DNA of 64,000 nucleotides from Ignavibacteriales bacterium (GTDB lineage Bacteria > Bacteroidota > Ignavibacteria > UBA10030 > SZUA-254): the NCBI GenBank assembly GCA_016218025.1, contig JACRFD010000086.1, forward strand, positions 1 through 64,000, in the 5' to 3' direction. The notes beneath the pieces are model-generated. The model ran no database searches. It saw only the letters and a list, made by a program, of their open reading frames with translations, and was not told the DNA's origin. Numbering within the stretch: the stretch's first letter is position 1; each line of letters opens with the position of its first letter. The position numbers and the translations under genes were made by a program. Below are positions 17,702 through 26,080 of this stretch, in pieces.

Positions 17702-18786
17702 TTTTTAATAAAAGGTATCTTAACGATTTTTGCTTTGACTTCTTTATTACGGATAAGGATGCTGATTTCAGAATCTGGTTCTGCAAAATTTGTTGCAACA
17801 TAACCCATACCTATTGCTTTTCCCAAAATCGGAGAAACAGTTCCGCTTGTTACAACACCTATTTTTTCCCCGCCCGATAAAATATCATAACCATGTCTGG
17901 GAAACGCACGCTCATCATCAACTACAAATCCGGTTAATTTTCTGCTGAGTCCGGTTTTCTTTACATTCAATAGGACATCTTTAGCATTAAAATTAGTTTT
18001 ATCAAGTTTAGTAATCCAGGCAAGGCCTGCTTCCAACGGATTAGTCGATTTATCTATATCATTTCCATATAAACAAAATCCCATCTCTAACCTCAATGTA
18101 TCCCTTGCTCCAAGCCCAATCGGTTTGATGTTGTATTCTTTACCGGCTTCCATGATTGCATTCCAAATCCTTTCGGATATTGAAATTGATGAATCGAAAT
18201 ACAATTCAAATCCTAGCTCACCTGTATAACCTGTCCGGGAGATGATCATTTCGATACCGGCTAAATCCGCTTCCAGAAATGAATAATAATTCAACGAAGA
18301 CAAATTTGCACCTGTTAACTTTTGGAGTGTTGCAAGTGATTTCGGACCCTGAACTGCAAGGAGCGATGTCTTATCGCTGTCATCGGTCAAGGTAACATTT
18401 GAATTATTGATGTTTGATTTTATCCAATCAAAATCTTTTTGAAGATTTGCCGCATTAACCACGAGCATGAAATGGTTTTTCATACGATAAACCAACAAAT
18501 CGTCTACAATTCCACCATCAGGATAACACATCGCGGAGTATTGAACTTTCCCATCTGTGAGTTTTGCGGCATCGTTGACTGTAATTTTTTGAACCAACTC
18601 TAATGCTCCGTGTCCTTCGATTTTAAACTCACCCATATGAGAAACATCAAAAATCCCTACCGCTTCGCGGACAGCTTTATGTTCATCTATGATGCCTGTA
18701 TACTGGATTGGCATTTCGTAACCTGCAAACTCTACTAATTTAGCTCCTAATTTTTTATGGAGCGCATTAAATGCTGTCGGCTTCAT
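17698..18786 (-). CDS. gcvT: Aminomethyltransferase (glycine cleavage T protein)
   Basis: 362 residues from MKPTAFNALHKKLGAKLVEFAGYEMPIQY. The upstream in-frame ATG overlaps the tal gene and adds eight unlike residues, so 18786 is preferred. Folate-binding fold: GIFDVSHMGEF, LLAVQGPKS, SRTGYTGELGFELY and LEMGFCLYGNDID. It takes the aminomethyl group from lipoyl-GcvH to tetrahydrofolate, giving methylene-THF. Glycine produced by the tdh-kbl route could feed it. GcvH and GcvP are not in the window. It sits three bases after the transaldolase stop. Confidence 0.93.
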   Translation of the reverse strand: MKPTAFNALHKKLGAKLVEFAGYEMPIQYTGIIDEHKAVREAVGIFDVSHMGEFKIEGHGALELVQKITVNDAAKLTDGKVQYSAMCYPDGGIVDDLLVYRMKNHFMLVVNAANLQKDFDWIKSNINNSNVTLTDDSDKTSLLAVQGPKSLATLQKLTGANLSSLNYYSFLEADLAGIEMIISRTGYTGELGFELYFDSSISISERIWNAIMEAGKEYNIKPIGLGARDTLRLEMGFCLYGNDIDKSTNPLEAGLAWITKLDKTNFNAKDVLLNVKKTGLSRKLTGFVVDDERAFPRHGYDILSGGEKIGVVTSGTVSPILGKAIGMGYVATNFAEPDSEISILIRNKEVKAKIVKIPFIKK

Positions 18787-18788
18787 AA

Positions 18789-19433
18789 TTATTTCGGCAC
18801 TTTCTTCCAATCTGAAAGAAATCGTTCTAAACCTATATCAGTCAGAGGATGTTTTATTAATTGAGTAATAACATTAAATGGTATTGTTGCAATGTCGGCA
18901 CCCATCAATGCAGATTCAACAACATGCAGCGGATGACGAATGCTTGCTACTAAAACTTGTGTATCAAAACCGTAATTTCTATAGATTGTTATAATCTGTG
19001 AAATCAATTCCATCCCGTTTGTGCTAATATCGTCCAGTCTGCCTACAAACGGACTAAGTATATAAGCTCCTGCCTTAGCAGCCAGCAACGCTTGGTTCGG
19101 TGAAAAGCAGAGTGTAACATTAGAACGGATACCTTCTGCTTTCAAACTTTTCACGGCTTTAAGTCCTTCTTTGATAAGCGGAATCTTAACCACAATTTTA
19201 TCGTCAATCTTGGCAAGATCTCTTCCCTCTTTCATCATGCCTTCGTAGTCGGTGGAAATAACTTCGGCACTTATATCTCCGTCGACTATGGTACAAATTT
19301 CTTTAATTAATTCTTTGAAATTTTTTCCTTCTTTTGCGATCAAGCTCGGGTTTGTGGTAACACCATCAAGCAATCCCATACTTGCCGCTTCTTTGATTTC
19401 ATTTATATTTGCTGTGTCGATAAATATTTTCAT
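18789..19433 (-). CDS. tal: Transaldolase / fructose-6-phosphate aldolase-like
   Basis: 214 residues, the short transaldolase subfamily shared with FsaA and bacterial small transaldolases. [29 protein letters not shown], Schiff-base lysine K83 in [13 protein letters not shown], and [31 protein letters not shown] are all present. It acts in the non-oxidative pentose phosphate pathway in the cytoplasm. Whether it is a true transaldolase or an aldolase cannot be decided by eye. Ends three bases before gcvT. Confidence 0.9.
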   Translation of the reverse strand: MKIFIDTANINEIKEAASMGLLDGVTTNPSLIAKEGKNFKELIKEICTIVDGDISAEVISTDYEGMMKEGRDLAKIDDKIVVKIPLIKEGLKAVKSLKAEGIRSNVTLCFSPNQALLAAKAGAYILSPFVGRLDDISTNGMELISQIITIYRNYGFDTQVLVASIRHPLHVVESALMGADIATIPFNVITQLIKHPLTDIGLERFLSDWKKVPK

Positions 19434-19450
19434 TTAAATCCCTTCGATAA

Positions 19451-21088
19451 TCATGAATTGTATTGATCTGTAATATCTTTATTCTGTTTTGGTGAAAAGA
19501 AATGAAACTCCGCTATTGGAATAGCAGAATCTTCCTCTATTTTTATTAAGGTTCTAAATTTAAACTTCATTTTTGTAATACGACTTATCGATCCCTCTCT
19601 AAGATATTGTGCGATATTGGGATGTACTATAAGTTTCAACCTGAACTCATTAGATTCTGATTTGAATCTTCTTATCCAACGTTCGATATGGTTAACAATG
19701 CTCGATTTTGATTCTATCAATCCGCCGCCGCCGCACACAGGGCACGGTTCGCTAAAGCTATGAAGAATATTTTGTCTGATTCTCTGGCGTGTGATCTGAA
19801 CCAATCCGATTTCGGTCATTGGAAGAACCGTAACTTTTGCACGATCCCGCTTAAACTCTTTCCGCAATTCGTCGTAAACTTTTTTCCGGTTTTTTTCATC
19901 TTCAAGATCAATGAAATCGATAACAATAATCCCGCCGATATCTCTGAGCCGCAGTTGCCGGCATATTTCTCTTGAAGATTCTAGATTAGTTCTGAGCGAA
20001 TTCAGTTCTTGTTCTCTTTTAGCAGCATATCTGCCGCTGTTAACGTCAACCACTACCATCGCTTCGGTTTGTTCGATTATTATATATCCACCGCTCTTCA
20101 GCCAAACCTTCCGGCTTAAAACAGTTGCAATTTCTTTTTCTATACCGTAAACATCAAATATCGGTTCTTTATCTTTGTATAATTCTATTTTATCGACCCA
20201 ATCTGGTGAAACGGTTTTCACATAAGCACGAATTTCCTTGTACAATTTCTTTGAATCAATAACAATCCTATCGACTGATTCAGAAAACAGATCCCTGATC
20301 ACACTCGATGTGGTTGCCATATCTTTATAAATAAGCGAAGGTGATTCTTCAGACTTGATGCTCTTCTCAATCTCACGCCAGGTGGCAAGCAAATTTTCCA
20401 TATCGGCTTTTAAAGCCGCTTCATCTTGATCCATTGCCACTGTACGTATGATAGCCCCGAAACCTTGAGGAAGAAAACTGCGGACGATTTTTCGAAGCCT
20501 GCGTTTTTCTTTAAAACTCTGCATCCGTTTTGATACACCAACTTTTCCATCAAATGGCAGAAGCACTAAAAATCTACCGGGTATTGAAACCTCGGAAGTA
20601 ACACGAACACCTTTTCTGCCGACAGGTTCTTTTGTTACCTGGACAAGAATATCCTGACCTCGTTTAATATCAGGAATTGGTTTCTCGTAACCTTCGTTTC
20701 TTTGAGTTCTACTTGCTTGTTGAGTAGGCTGTTGGGTTTTTACATCCGGTGAGCTTGATGAAGACGTTCCATTTTGTTCGGCATCGTCCGATTCATCATC
20801 TACATCTACATCAGAATCCTCATCGCCTACCAATGAAGAATATTCGGAGAATGTACTCCCGATATCTGAGAAATGCAGAAATGCATCTTGTTTTAAACCG
20901 AGATCAATGAATGCTGCCCTGATCCCCGGCATAACTTTGGCAACCTTACCGAGGTAAATATCGCCAACCATTCGTTCCTTTTCAGGAGTTTCAACGAATA
21001 ATTCGGCTAATCGTTTGTCCTCGGTAATTGCAATGCGAATCTCGCTTGCAGTTGCGTTGATAATAATTTCTTTTCGTACGTATGACAC
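19451..21088 (-). CDS. rng: Ribonuclease G/E family endoribonuclease
   Basis: 545 residues from a GTG at 21088, chosen because GGAGGA lies five bases upstream; a GTG six codons earlier would include that site inside the gene. Order: S1 RNA-binding domain interrupted by an acidic/serine insert (about 85-140, DEDSDVDVDDESDD), RNase H-like and catalytic domain with aspartates in VVVDVNSGRYA and IIVIDFIDLED (about 346 and 391), and zinc-link motif CPVCGGGG. No long degradosome scaffold tail, so RNase G-like. It processes rRNA and mRNA. Confidence 0.92.
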   Translation of the reverse strand: MSYVRKEIIINATASEIRIAITEDKRLAELFVETPEKERMVGDIYLGKVAKVMPGIRAAFIDLGLKQDAFLHFSDIGSTFSEYSSLVGDEDSDVDVDDESDDAEQNGTSSSSSPDVKTQQPTQQASRTQRNEGYEKPIPDIKRGQDILVQVTKEPVGRKGVRVTSEVSIPGRFLVLLPFDGKVGVSKRMQSFKEKRRLRKIVRSFLPQGFGAIIRTVAMDQDEAALKADMENLLATWREIEKSIKSEESPSLIYKDMATTSSVIRDLFSESVDRIVIDSKKLYKEIRAYVKTVSPDWVDKIELYKDKEPIFDVYGIEKEIATVLSRKVWLKSGGYIIIEQTEAMVVVDVNSGRYAAKREQELNSLRTNLESSREICRQLRLRDIGGIIVIDFIDLEDEKNRKKVYDELRKEFKRDRAKVTVLPMTEIGLVQITRQRIRQNILHSFSEPCPVCGGGGLIESKSSIVNHIERWIRRFKSESNEFRLKLIVHPNIAQYLREGSISRITKMKFKFRTLIKIEEDSAIPIAEFHFFSPKQNKDITDQYNS

Positions 21089-21156
21089 TTGGTTCCTCCG
21101 ACCCACTTTTTGGAAAATCTGAATAAGATAATATCAATTGCGGATCAAATAAATTA

Positions 21157-21306
21157 ATGAAAATGCAACAACGCAAACGGATCGATGCCGCCGCGAAGTA
21201 TCGGAACGAAGTGAGGAAACGGTTTATGTTTTGTAAGGAAACTCGTAATAGAAAGACGCCCAGCATCGTTGACCAGAAACTTGTTGCGAATGAATTTAAA
21301 ATTTAA
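21157..21306 (+). CDS. Possible 49-residue basic small ORF
   Basis: An open frame opposite the upstream region of rng starts MKMQQRKRIDAAAKYRNEV and ends KLVANEFKI. It is rich in lysine and arginine, hydrophilic and free of low-complexity repeats. No clear ribosome-binding site is seen and no family is recognised. It may be a real small basic protein, a remnant, or chance; listed because the 590-bp gap has nothing better in its first half. Confidence 0.2.
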   Translation: MKMQQRKRIDAAAKYRNEVRKRFMFCKETRNRKTPSIVDQKLVANEFKI

Positions 21307-21529
21307 TTATGCTTTGAATATCATTATTTCGTTGAATTAATGATATTTTATGTATAAAGTTACTAATTTTTTTGAATCTATGCAAGAATTAGACTTATTT
21401 CTTAACCTTATGAGTTCAACAAGACATGCCTCAGATTAATTGTGATTTCACTCACCAAAGGCTTTGCTTTATAGAATATCTTTCAATATCTTTTGGTTGA
21501 AATATTATCAGATTTAGGAGAATGCCCGC

Positions 21530-21700
21530 ATGTATTCAAATAGATCGAAGATGATGAATTACTTATTTGTAATTCATGCTCAAGATCAGAACCAATTAAA
21601 TAAGAATATTATTTCTTATTTATCTATCCATTCCAATATCTTGTCGGGTGTTCCTCGCTGTTATTCAAATTTTAGAACTTATTCTTTGAGGAACGTATGA
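21530..21700 (+). CDS. Possible 56-residue leader ORF overlapping the pilin-like operon start
   Basis: A frame starting MYSNRSKMMNYLFVIHAQ and ending YSLRNV has TAGGAG nine bases upstream of its ATG, and its stop overlaps the next gene's start by ATGA, the arrangement of translationally coupled genes. No homology recognised. The downstream gene also has its own GAGGA site, so the overlap may be chance. The rest of the gap (21307-21529) shows no feature. Confidence 0.25.
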   Translation: MYSNRSKMMNYLFVIHAQDQNQLNKNIISYLSIHSNILSGVPRCYSNFRTYSLRNV

Positions 21701-22227
21701 CGACAGGTCAAACATTTTTAGCACTCGGCGCTATGGCGTTATTGTCAACTGCCTCTCTTTCAGTCTATCGGTCTTATAACACAACCTATGAACAGATAAT
21801 CCAATCAAAATTAGGCATTACTGCTGTATCATTAGCCAGTTCGATCACGGAAGAAGCTATGGGAAAAGCTTTTGATAAAAAAACGGACGATACAACAGCA
21901 GGATCAACTTCAGCTTTGACTCCAGTTGCTTCTCTCGGCATGGATGTCGGAGAATATTATCCTGACAGTCTAAATGATTTTGACGATTTTAATAATCTAA
22001 ATATTACAAAGGTAATAAAAGACAGTGTTTTTTCGAGAGGAAAATGGATTAAGTATGGTGGCGGAACTTTTAATATTAAGTGCAAAGTAGTTTATGTTTT
22101 ACCCGGAACTCCTGATATTGCCGCCACATCACAAACTTATAATAAAAAACTAAGTGTGCAGGTAACCTGCCCCGAGATGAAAGATACAATCAGATCGAGC
22201 ATCATTTTCAGCTACTGGTATTTCTAA
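21697..22227 (+). CDS. Leaderless pilin-like protein 1, unknown function
   Basis: 176 residues with one hydrophobic helix right at the N-terminus (about 5-24, QTFLALGAMALLSTASLSVYRSY) continuing into an amphipathic helix, then a serine/threonine- and beta-rich C-terminal part. This is the shape of a type IV pilin or pseudopilin, but the charged leader and the Gly-Phe prepilin-peptidase site are missing. Ends in an aromatic YWYF. First of three tightly spaced genes (gaps of 13 and 12 bases) that share this plan. Function is inferred only from shape. Confidence 0.65.
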   Translation: MTTGQTFLALGAMALLSTASLSVYRSYNTTYEQIIQSKLGITAVSLASSITEEAMGKAFDKKTDDTTAGSTSALTPVASLGMDVGEYYPDSLNDFDDFNNLNITKVIKDSVFSRGKWIKYGGGTFNIKCKVVYVLPGTPDIAATSQTYNKKLSVQVTCPEMKDTIRSSIIFSYWYF

Positions 22228-22240
22228 AAAGGATTAAATT

Positions 22241-22849
22241 ATGAGTCCGGTAATTTTTGATATAATTTTTTCAATAGTCGTTGCTGGTGCTGTAATGTTG
22301 ATGGTTATAAATATGAACCAAACTGTAGCCAACGAAACATTTGTCAGCGTCAATGAATTGTCTATACAAACTAACATGACAACATTAGTGCGAATTATTG
22401 AGAATGACTTCCGTAAGATTGGTTATTGCAAGGATCCTAATATGATACCTGATCCTGAAGCAGCGATCAAAGAAGTTAGCTCAACAAGTATAAAATTTCT
22501 CTCTGATGTTGAATCACCCTTCGGGCAAATTGATACGGTGAAATATTGGATTGGAGATACTTCTACCTGTAATATGACGCCAAATCCTCGTGATAAAATG
22601 CTCTTCCGCAAAATTTCAACCAGTTCAACATCAAAAACGGATAGATATGTTTTGGGATTGCTCAAATTTGACTTGACCTATTACAACACATGGGGCGATC
22701 GTATTACAATACCCCCTGCTCAAGTTGGAGAAATTAGTACACTTCAACTTTCAGTTTTACTTGAAAGTCCATACGCATACGATACTGTTTATTCTTATTC
22801 GTATTGGAGACAGATTAGATTAGCTGCTAGAAATTTAAAGAATCGGTAA
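22241..22849 (+). CDS. Leaderless pilin-like protein 2 (PilW/PilV-like plan)
   Basis: 202 residues. The N-terminal helix (about 4-26, VIFDIIFSIVVAGAVMLMVINMN) runs into QTNMTTLVRIIENDFRKIGYCKDP. The LVRIIENDFRKIG pattern is what minor pilins of the PilW/GspJ type show after their helix. The C-terminal domain is beta-rich with two cysteines (C65 and one in TSTCNMTPN) that could pair. No prepilin cleavage site. Good AAGGA before the ATG. Second gene of the trio. Confidence 0.65.
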   Translation: MSPVIFDIIFSIVVAGAVMLMVINMNQTVANETFVSVNELSIQTNMTTLVRIIENDFRKIGYCKDPNMIPDPEAAIKEVSSTSIKFLSDVESPFGQIDTVKYWIGDTSTCNMTPNPRDKMLFRKISTSSTSKTDRYVLGLLKFDLTYYNTWGDRITIPPAQVGEISTLQLSVLLESPYAYDTVYSYSYWRQIRLAARNLKNR

Positions 22850-22861
22850 GGAGAAATAGTC

Positions 22862-24079
22862 ATGGGAAAAGTAGCATTATTCGCTGTTTTTGGATTCACG
22901 ATGGTTCTTGGAATTATATTACCTAATTCGTACAGGAACGCAAATGAGGCATATGATAATTATACCGCTTATTATAAATTAACACAGGCTCATGATATAG
23001 CTGTGAGTGCAGCAAACCTTGCTGCAGATTCTATTTTTCTTAGATACGATTGGAGAACTGGTTATAATAATGTCAATTTCGCCGGAGGAAAATTTAGTGT
23101 TGTTGCGCTAGATACAGCTCCAAGCTTAGGAGAAACTTGGGTGAAATTGTTAGTAACCGGAGAATATGAAGATTCAATTCAAAGAGTTGAAATTATTTTA
23201 GCTCCAGGTAATTTTGCTCAATATGGTTATTACTCCAATCTTGAAGGTTCAATAAACTGGATAACAGGAGATACAGTGTGGGGTAGAATGCACTCACAAT
23301 CGAAATTGAATATTATAGGCAGTCCAGTATTCATGAAAAAAGTGACAACTAAAGTTGGAACAAATCCAAAGAAAAGCAGCGCAAAATTTTTAGGAGGATT
23401 CCAGTCGGGTGTTGATTTACCTCTCCCTGCAAATCTAACAGGGGTAACATCAGCGGCTACCACGGGTGGCAGAGTCTATTCCGCAGGTGATTTATGGATA
23501 ACACTAAAAGGAGATAGTATATTATGGAAAACTTCTGCTACCGGAACAGTAACACGAACGACAATAAGTGCATATGCTCCGAACGGCGTCATAGCTGTAA
23601 CGAATGGCAGTCTTCATGTTCAAGGTACTTTTAGCGGTCAGGCGACTCTATGCGCCACCGGAACATCTCCTAAAGGAAATATTTATATCGATGATGACGT
23701 TTTGTATCAGAACAATCCGGAAACAGATCCGAGCACTTCCAACATGCTTGGATTAGTTGCACAGAATAACGTTATCGTAAGTGACAATGTTGCGAATGGC
23801 ACTAATTGCAGAATTGATGCAGCGCTTTTTTGTCTTAATGGTGGCTTAACTGCTGAAAATTATAGCAGGTCAGTTGGACCACTTCCTGTTCTTAGGGGCA
23901 CACTAACACTTTACGGCGGATTAACACAATATCAACGTGGAGGAGTAGGAACAGCCAGTGGTGGGTCGATAGCAACCGGTTATCTTAAGAACTATCGATA
24001 TGATAATCGTCTGGCAACAAAACATCCACCATCATATCCTTTGACTGGTAAATATCAGGTGATCTCTTGGCTTGAATAA
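22862..24079 (+). CDS. Leaderless PilX/DUF4900-like surface protein
   Basis: 405 residues. An N-terminal hydrophobic helix (about 3-22) lacks a cleavage motif. Next comes a helix and beta section up to about 115, and then a long glycine/serine/threonine-rich domain of short beta strands (GGRVYSAGDLWITLKGDS, NGVIAVTNGSLHVQGTFSGQATL, LGLVAQNNVIVSDNV), a pattern like the right-handed solenoid of PilX/DUF4900-type proteins. Third and last gene of the trio; AAGGAG precedes the ATG. Probably displayed outside the inner membrane; adhesion or assembly role is inference. Confidence 0.65.
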   Translation: MGKVALFAVFGFTMVLGIILPNSYRNANEAYDNYTAYYKLTQAHDIAVSAANLAADSIFLRYDWRTGYNNVNFAGGKFSVVALDTAPSLGETWVKLLVTGEYEDSIQRVEIILAPGNFAQYGYYSNLEGSINWITGDTVWGRMHSQSKLNIIGSPVFMKKVTTKVGTNPKKSSAKFLGGFQSGVDLPLPANLTGVTSAATTGGRVYSAGDLWITLKGDSILWKTSATGTVTRTTISAYAPNGVIAVTNGSLHVQGTFSGQATLCATGTSPKGNIYIDDDVLYQNNPETDPSTSNMLGLVAQNNVIVSDNVANGTNCRIDAALFCLNGGLTAENYSRSVGPLPVLRGTLTLYGGLTQYQRGGVGTASGGSIATGYLKNYRYDNRLATKHPPSYPLTGKYQVISWLE

Positions 24080-24100
24080 ATATAAGTACATAAAAATAAG

Positions 24101-24201
24101 AGGTCAAGCTACCCCACGTCACACGTGATTTATTTCCTACCGTTGCTTCCTTCCGGACCTGGCGGGGTTTGGAAATTTCACGTTGCGTAGGACTTGACCC
24201 C
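24101..24201 (-). ncRNA. ffs: Signal recognition particle RNA (bacterial small 4.5S type)
   Basis: On the minus strand the ends GGGGTCAAG and CTTGACC pair, and the apical part contains GTCCGGAAGGAAGCAAC, the conserved tetraloop/asymmetric-loop segment of bacterial SRP RNA that binds Ffh. About 101 nt, with no Alu domain. The 3' side is followed by TCTTATTTTTA, a weak terminator. It is convergent with the pilin-like trio and upstream of nothing obvious, so it is its own unit. Ends are estimated from pairing. Confidence 0.93.
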
Positions 24202-24277
24202 AATAGCTAACATTAAGTTAATTACATTTGAAAGTATTTCCAAAATAGCAGATCATTCTGCCGGCATTTAATTTTTA

Positions 24278-24643
24278 TTATCCAACTACTCTCAAAATTG
24301 ATTTCATCAGATTATCCAACTCATACGGCTTAGTAAGATAATCGATTGCACCGCTTTTCACAGCTTCCAAGGCAACACTCAGATCATCCACACCGGTAAG
24401 CATGATTGTTCGTGTATTTATTTTTTGTTTCCTCATTTCCTTCAGAACTTCCAGACCGTTCATCCTCGGCATCCGGATATCCAAAAGTACTATATCGTAC
24501 TTTTTTTCTTTCATCATCTTCAATGCCGTATCGCCGTCATCGGCTGTATCTACTTCAAATCCTTCATGACTCAATTGACCTTTGACTAAAAATCTCAATT
24601 GATCTTCATCATCAGCATATAATATTTTATAACTTTTCCCCAT
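24278..24643 (-). CDS. Receiver-only response regulator
   Basis: 121 residues, a single CheY-like receiver: acidic pair D11/D12, phosphorylated D55 in IVLLDIRMPRMNG, IMLTG (Thr in motif) and lysine in DYLTKPYE. There is no DNA-binding or enzyme domain, so it must act by protein contact. It follows the NfrB-like glycosyltransferase by 27 bases on the same strand, hence a likely regulator of that machine. No histidine kinase is in the window. Confidence 0.9.
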   Translation of the reverse strand: MGKSYKILYADDEDQLRFLVKGQLSHEGFEVDTADDGDTALKMMKEKKYDIVLLDIRMPRMNGLEVLKEMRKQKINTRTIMLTGVDDLSVALEAVKSGAIDYLTKPYELDNLMKSILRVVG

Positions 24644-24670
24644 ATTCTCACCTCGAAAATATTCTAAGTA

Positions 24671-26077
24671 TTATTGACTATGCTCAGTTGCTGTTGGGAA
24701 ATGATGAGCAGTTTTTTCCCATTTCAATTCTTTCTTCTTGAGTGCCGCTTTTGTGAATTGGTAAAGTGCTCTACCAGTTGCACTGAAATTAATTATGTTT
24801 GATATTGGCAACCTAAATATGCTTAAGATCGCTGCCCAAATACCATATACTCTCCGAACTGTAATAAATCGATGCATGATTCGCCATATCATCAATAAGC
24901 TATCAATAACAACAAGATCCCACAACACCGTTCCTTTAATTACAATAGGCGGAAGTTGCCTGTACGCCGCGAATCCTAAACGGATTGCTTCATACATTAT
25001 TAAATAAAGTATCACGACGTAAGCAAAAAAATTAATAATATTTGCAATAACTGCTTTTCGGTCGCGGTATAATACAAATCGAAATTTTGCGTCACCCCGC
25101 CATCCAATTGTTTGCCACGATTGCAAGCAAATACCTGTGATCCATCTGCTCTTTTGTCGGATTGATGCTTTCATGGCATGCGGGAAGTATCCGCGTGTTG
25201 CACAATCGATTCCAAATGGTTTGTATGTAAACAAAAGATTTGCCCGACCTAAAGCCAACCGCAATGCGAGATCGTAGTCTTCAGTTAAAGCACCTGACCG
25301 GAATATATTTTTAGCATATGAAGTTCCAACGAATTCAATAATCCACCGGTTGAAAGCAGTTCCAACACCGGCTGATGGTACGAAACCGCTGAAATGCTGT
25401 CGCACAAAAAGATCTTTAGTATGGTACTCGGCAAATTCGTCTGCATACGTCCAGTGAACAAGATTTAGGTGGCTGGTATCGAGCGGGAATACAGGCATTT
25501 GAACCATATCGTATTCCGGAATAAGCGCGTTGTGTATTTTCAACGATAACGGATGAATAACATCTTCAGAATCGTGCATTACGATTATATCATAACGAAC
25601 TCCGGTTTTGTTTTCCCATTTTATCATTCCGGCATGAATCGAATTCAAATTATCTGCTTTTGTAGATGGACCTGGACGTTCAGAGACTACTGCATGGACA
25701 TTTGGGAATTGTTTGCTTACAAGTTCCACTCTTGAAATCGTAGCTGGATCATTAGGATAAACACCGACAAAGATATCATAGTTCTTATATTGAATTGTCC
25801 GGCAGGCATTGAGCAACATTTTATCGATCACATCTTGTTCATGCCATGCAGGAACAAAAATGGCAACGTTTTTTTCATCCAACTGATAAATTTTCTCAGG
25901 CGTTTCGTATCTAAACTTATTGAACTTCTTCTTCATCAGAAAATGATGCAACCAGTAGTAAAGATCTACAAACACATCATCAAAACCGCTTATAAAAAGA
26001 AAAGTCGCGACAATAAATGTCGCCATGTAAAGAGAATCGTACGATGATCTGAAAAATTGTATCAGCAGGTCAGCCAT
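24671..26077 (-). CDS. NfrB-like membrane glycosyltransferase (GT2)
   Basis: 468 residues. One N-terminal transmembrane helix (about 17-35), a cytoplasmic GT-A domain and a C-terminal membrane pair (about 340-400). Catalytic features: VAIFVPAWHEQDVI (71-84), STKADN (138-143), HDSED (168-172), TEDYD (265-269) and QKSRW (308-312), the processive synthase set. Sequence pattern fits the NfrB family, inner-membrane polysaccharide synthase of the phage N4 receptor system. E. coli NfrB carries a C-terminal MshEN c-di-GMP sensor; this protein ends without one. Paired with an NfrA-like gene three bases upstream. Confidence 0.82.
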   Translation of the reverse strand: MADLLIQFFRSSYDSLYMATFIVATFLFISGFDDVFVDLYYWLHHFLMKKKFNKFRYETPEKIYQLDEKNVAIFVPAWHEQDVIDKMLLNACRTIQYKNYDIFVGVYPNDPATISRVELVSKQFPNVHAVVSERPGPSTKADNLNSIHAGMIKWENKTGVRYDIIVMHDSEDVIHPLSLKIHNALIPEYDMVQMPVFPLDTSHLNLVHWTYADEFAEYHTKDLFVRQHFSGFVPSAGVGTAFNRWIIEFVGTSYAKNIFRSGALTEDYDLALRLALGRANLLFTYKPFGIDCATRGYFPHAMKASIRQKSRWITGICLQSWQTIGWRGDAKFRFVLYRDRKAVIANIINFFAYVVILYLIMYEAIRLGFAAYRQLPPIVIKGTVLWDLVVIDSLLMIWRIMHRFITVRRVYGIWAAILSIFRLPISNIINFSATGRALYQFTKAALKKKELKWEKTAHHFPTATEHSQ

Positions 26078-26080
26078 AAC

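Noticed and set aside
17698..19433. Glycine riboswitch ahead of gcvT
   Set aside because: gcvT follows tal by three bases, leaving no leader, and no glycine-aptamer pattern is seen before tal.
20991..21266. 91-residue minus-strand frame across the rng start
   Set aside because: Cysteine- and phenylalanine-rich shadow of the RNase G start and its leader; rng is certain in another frame.
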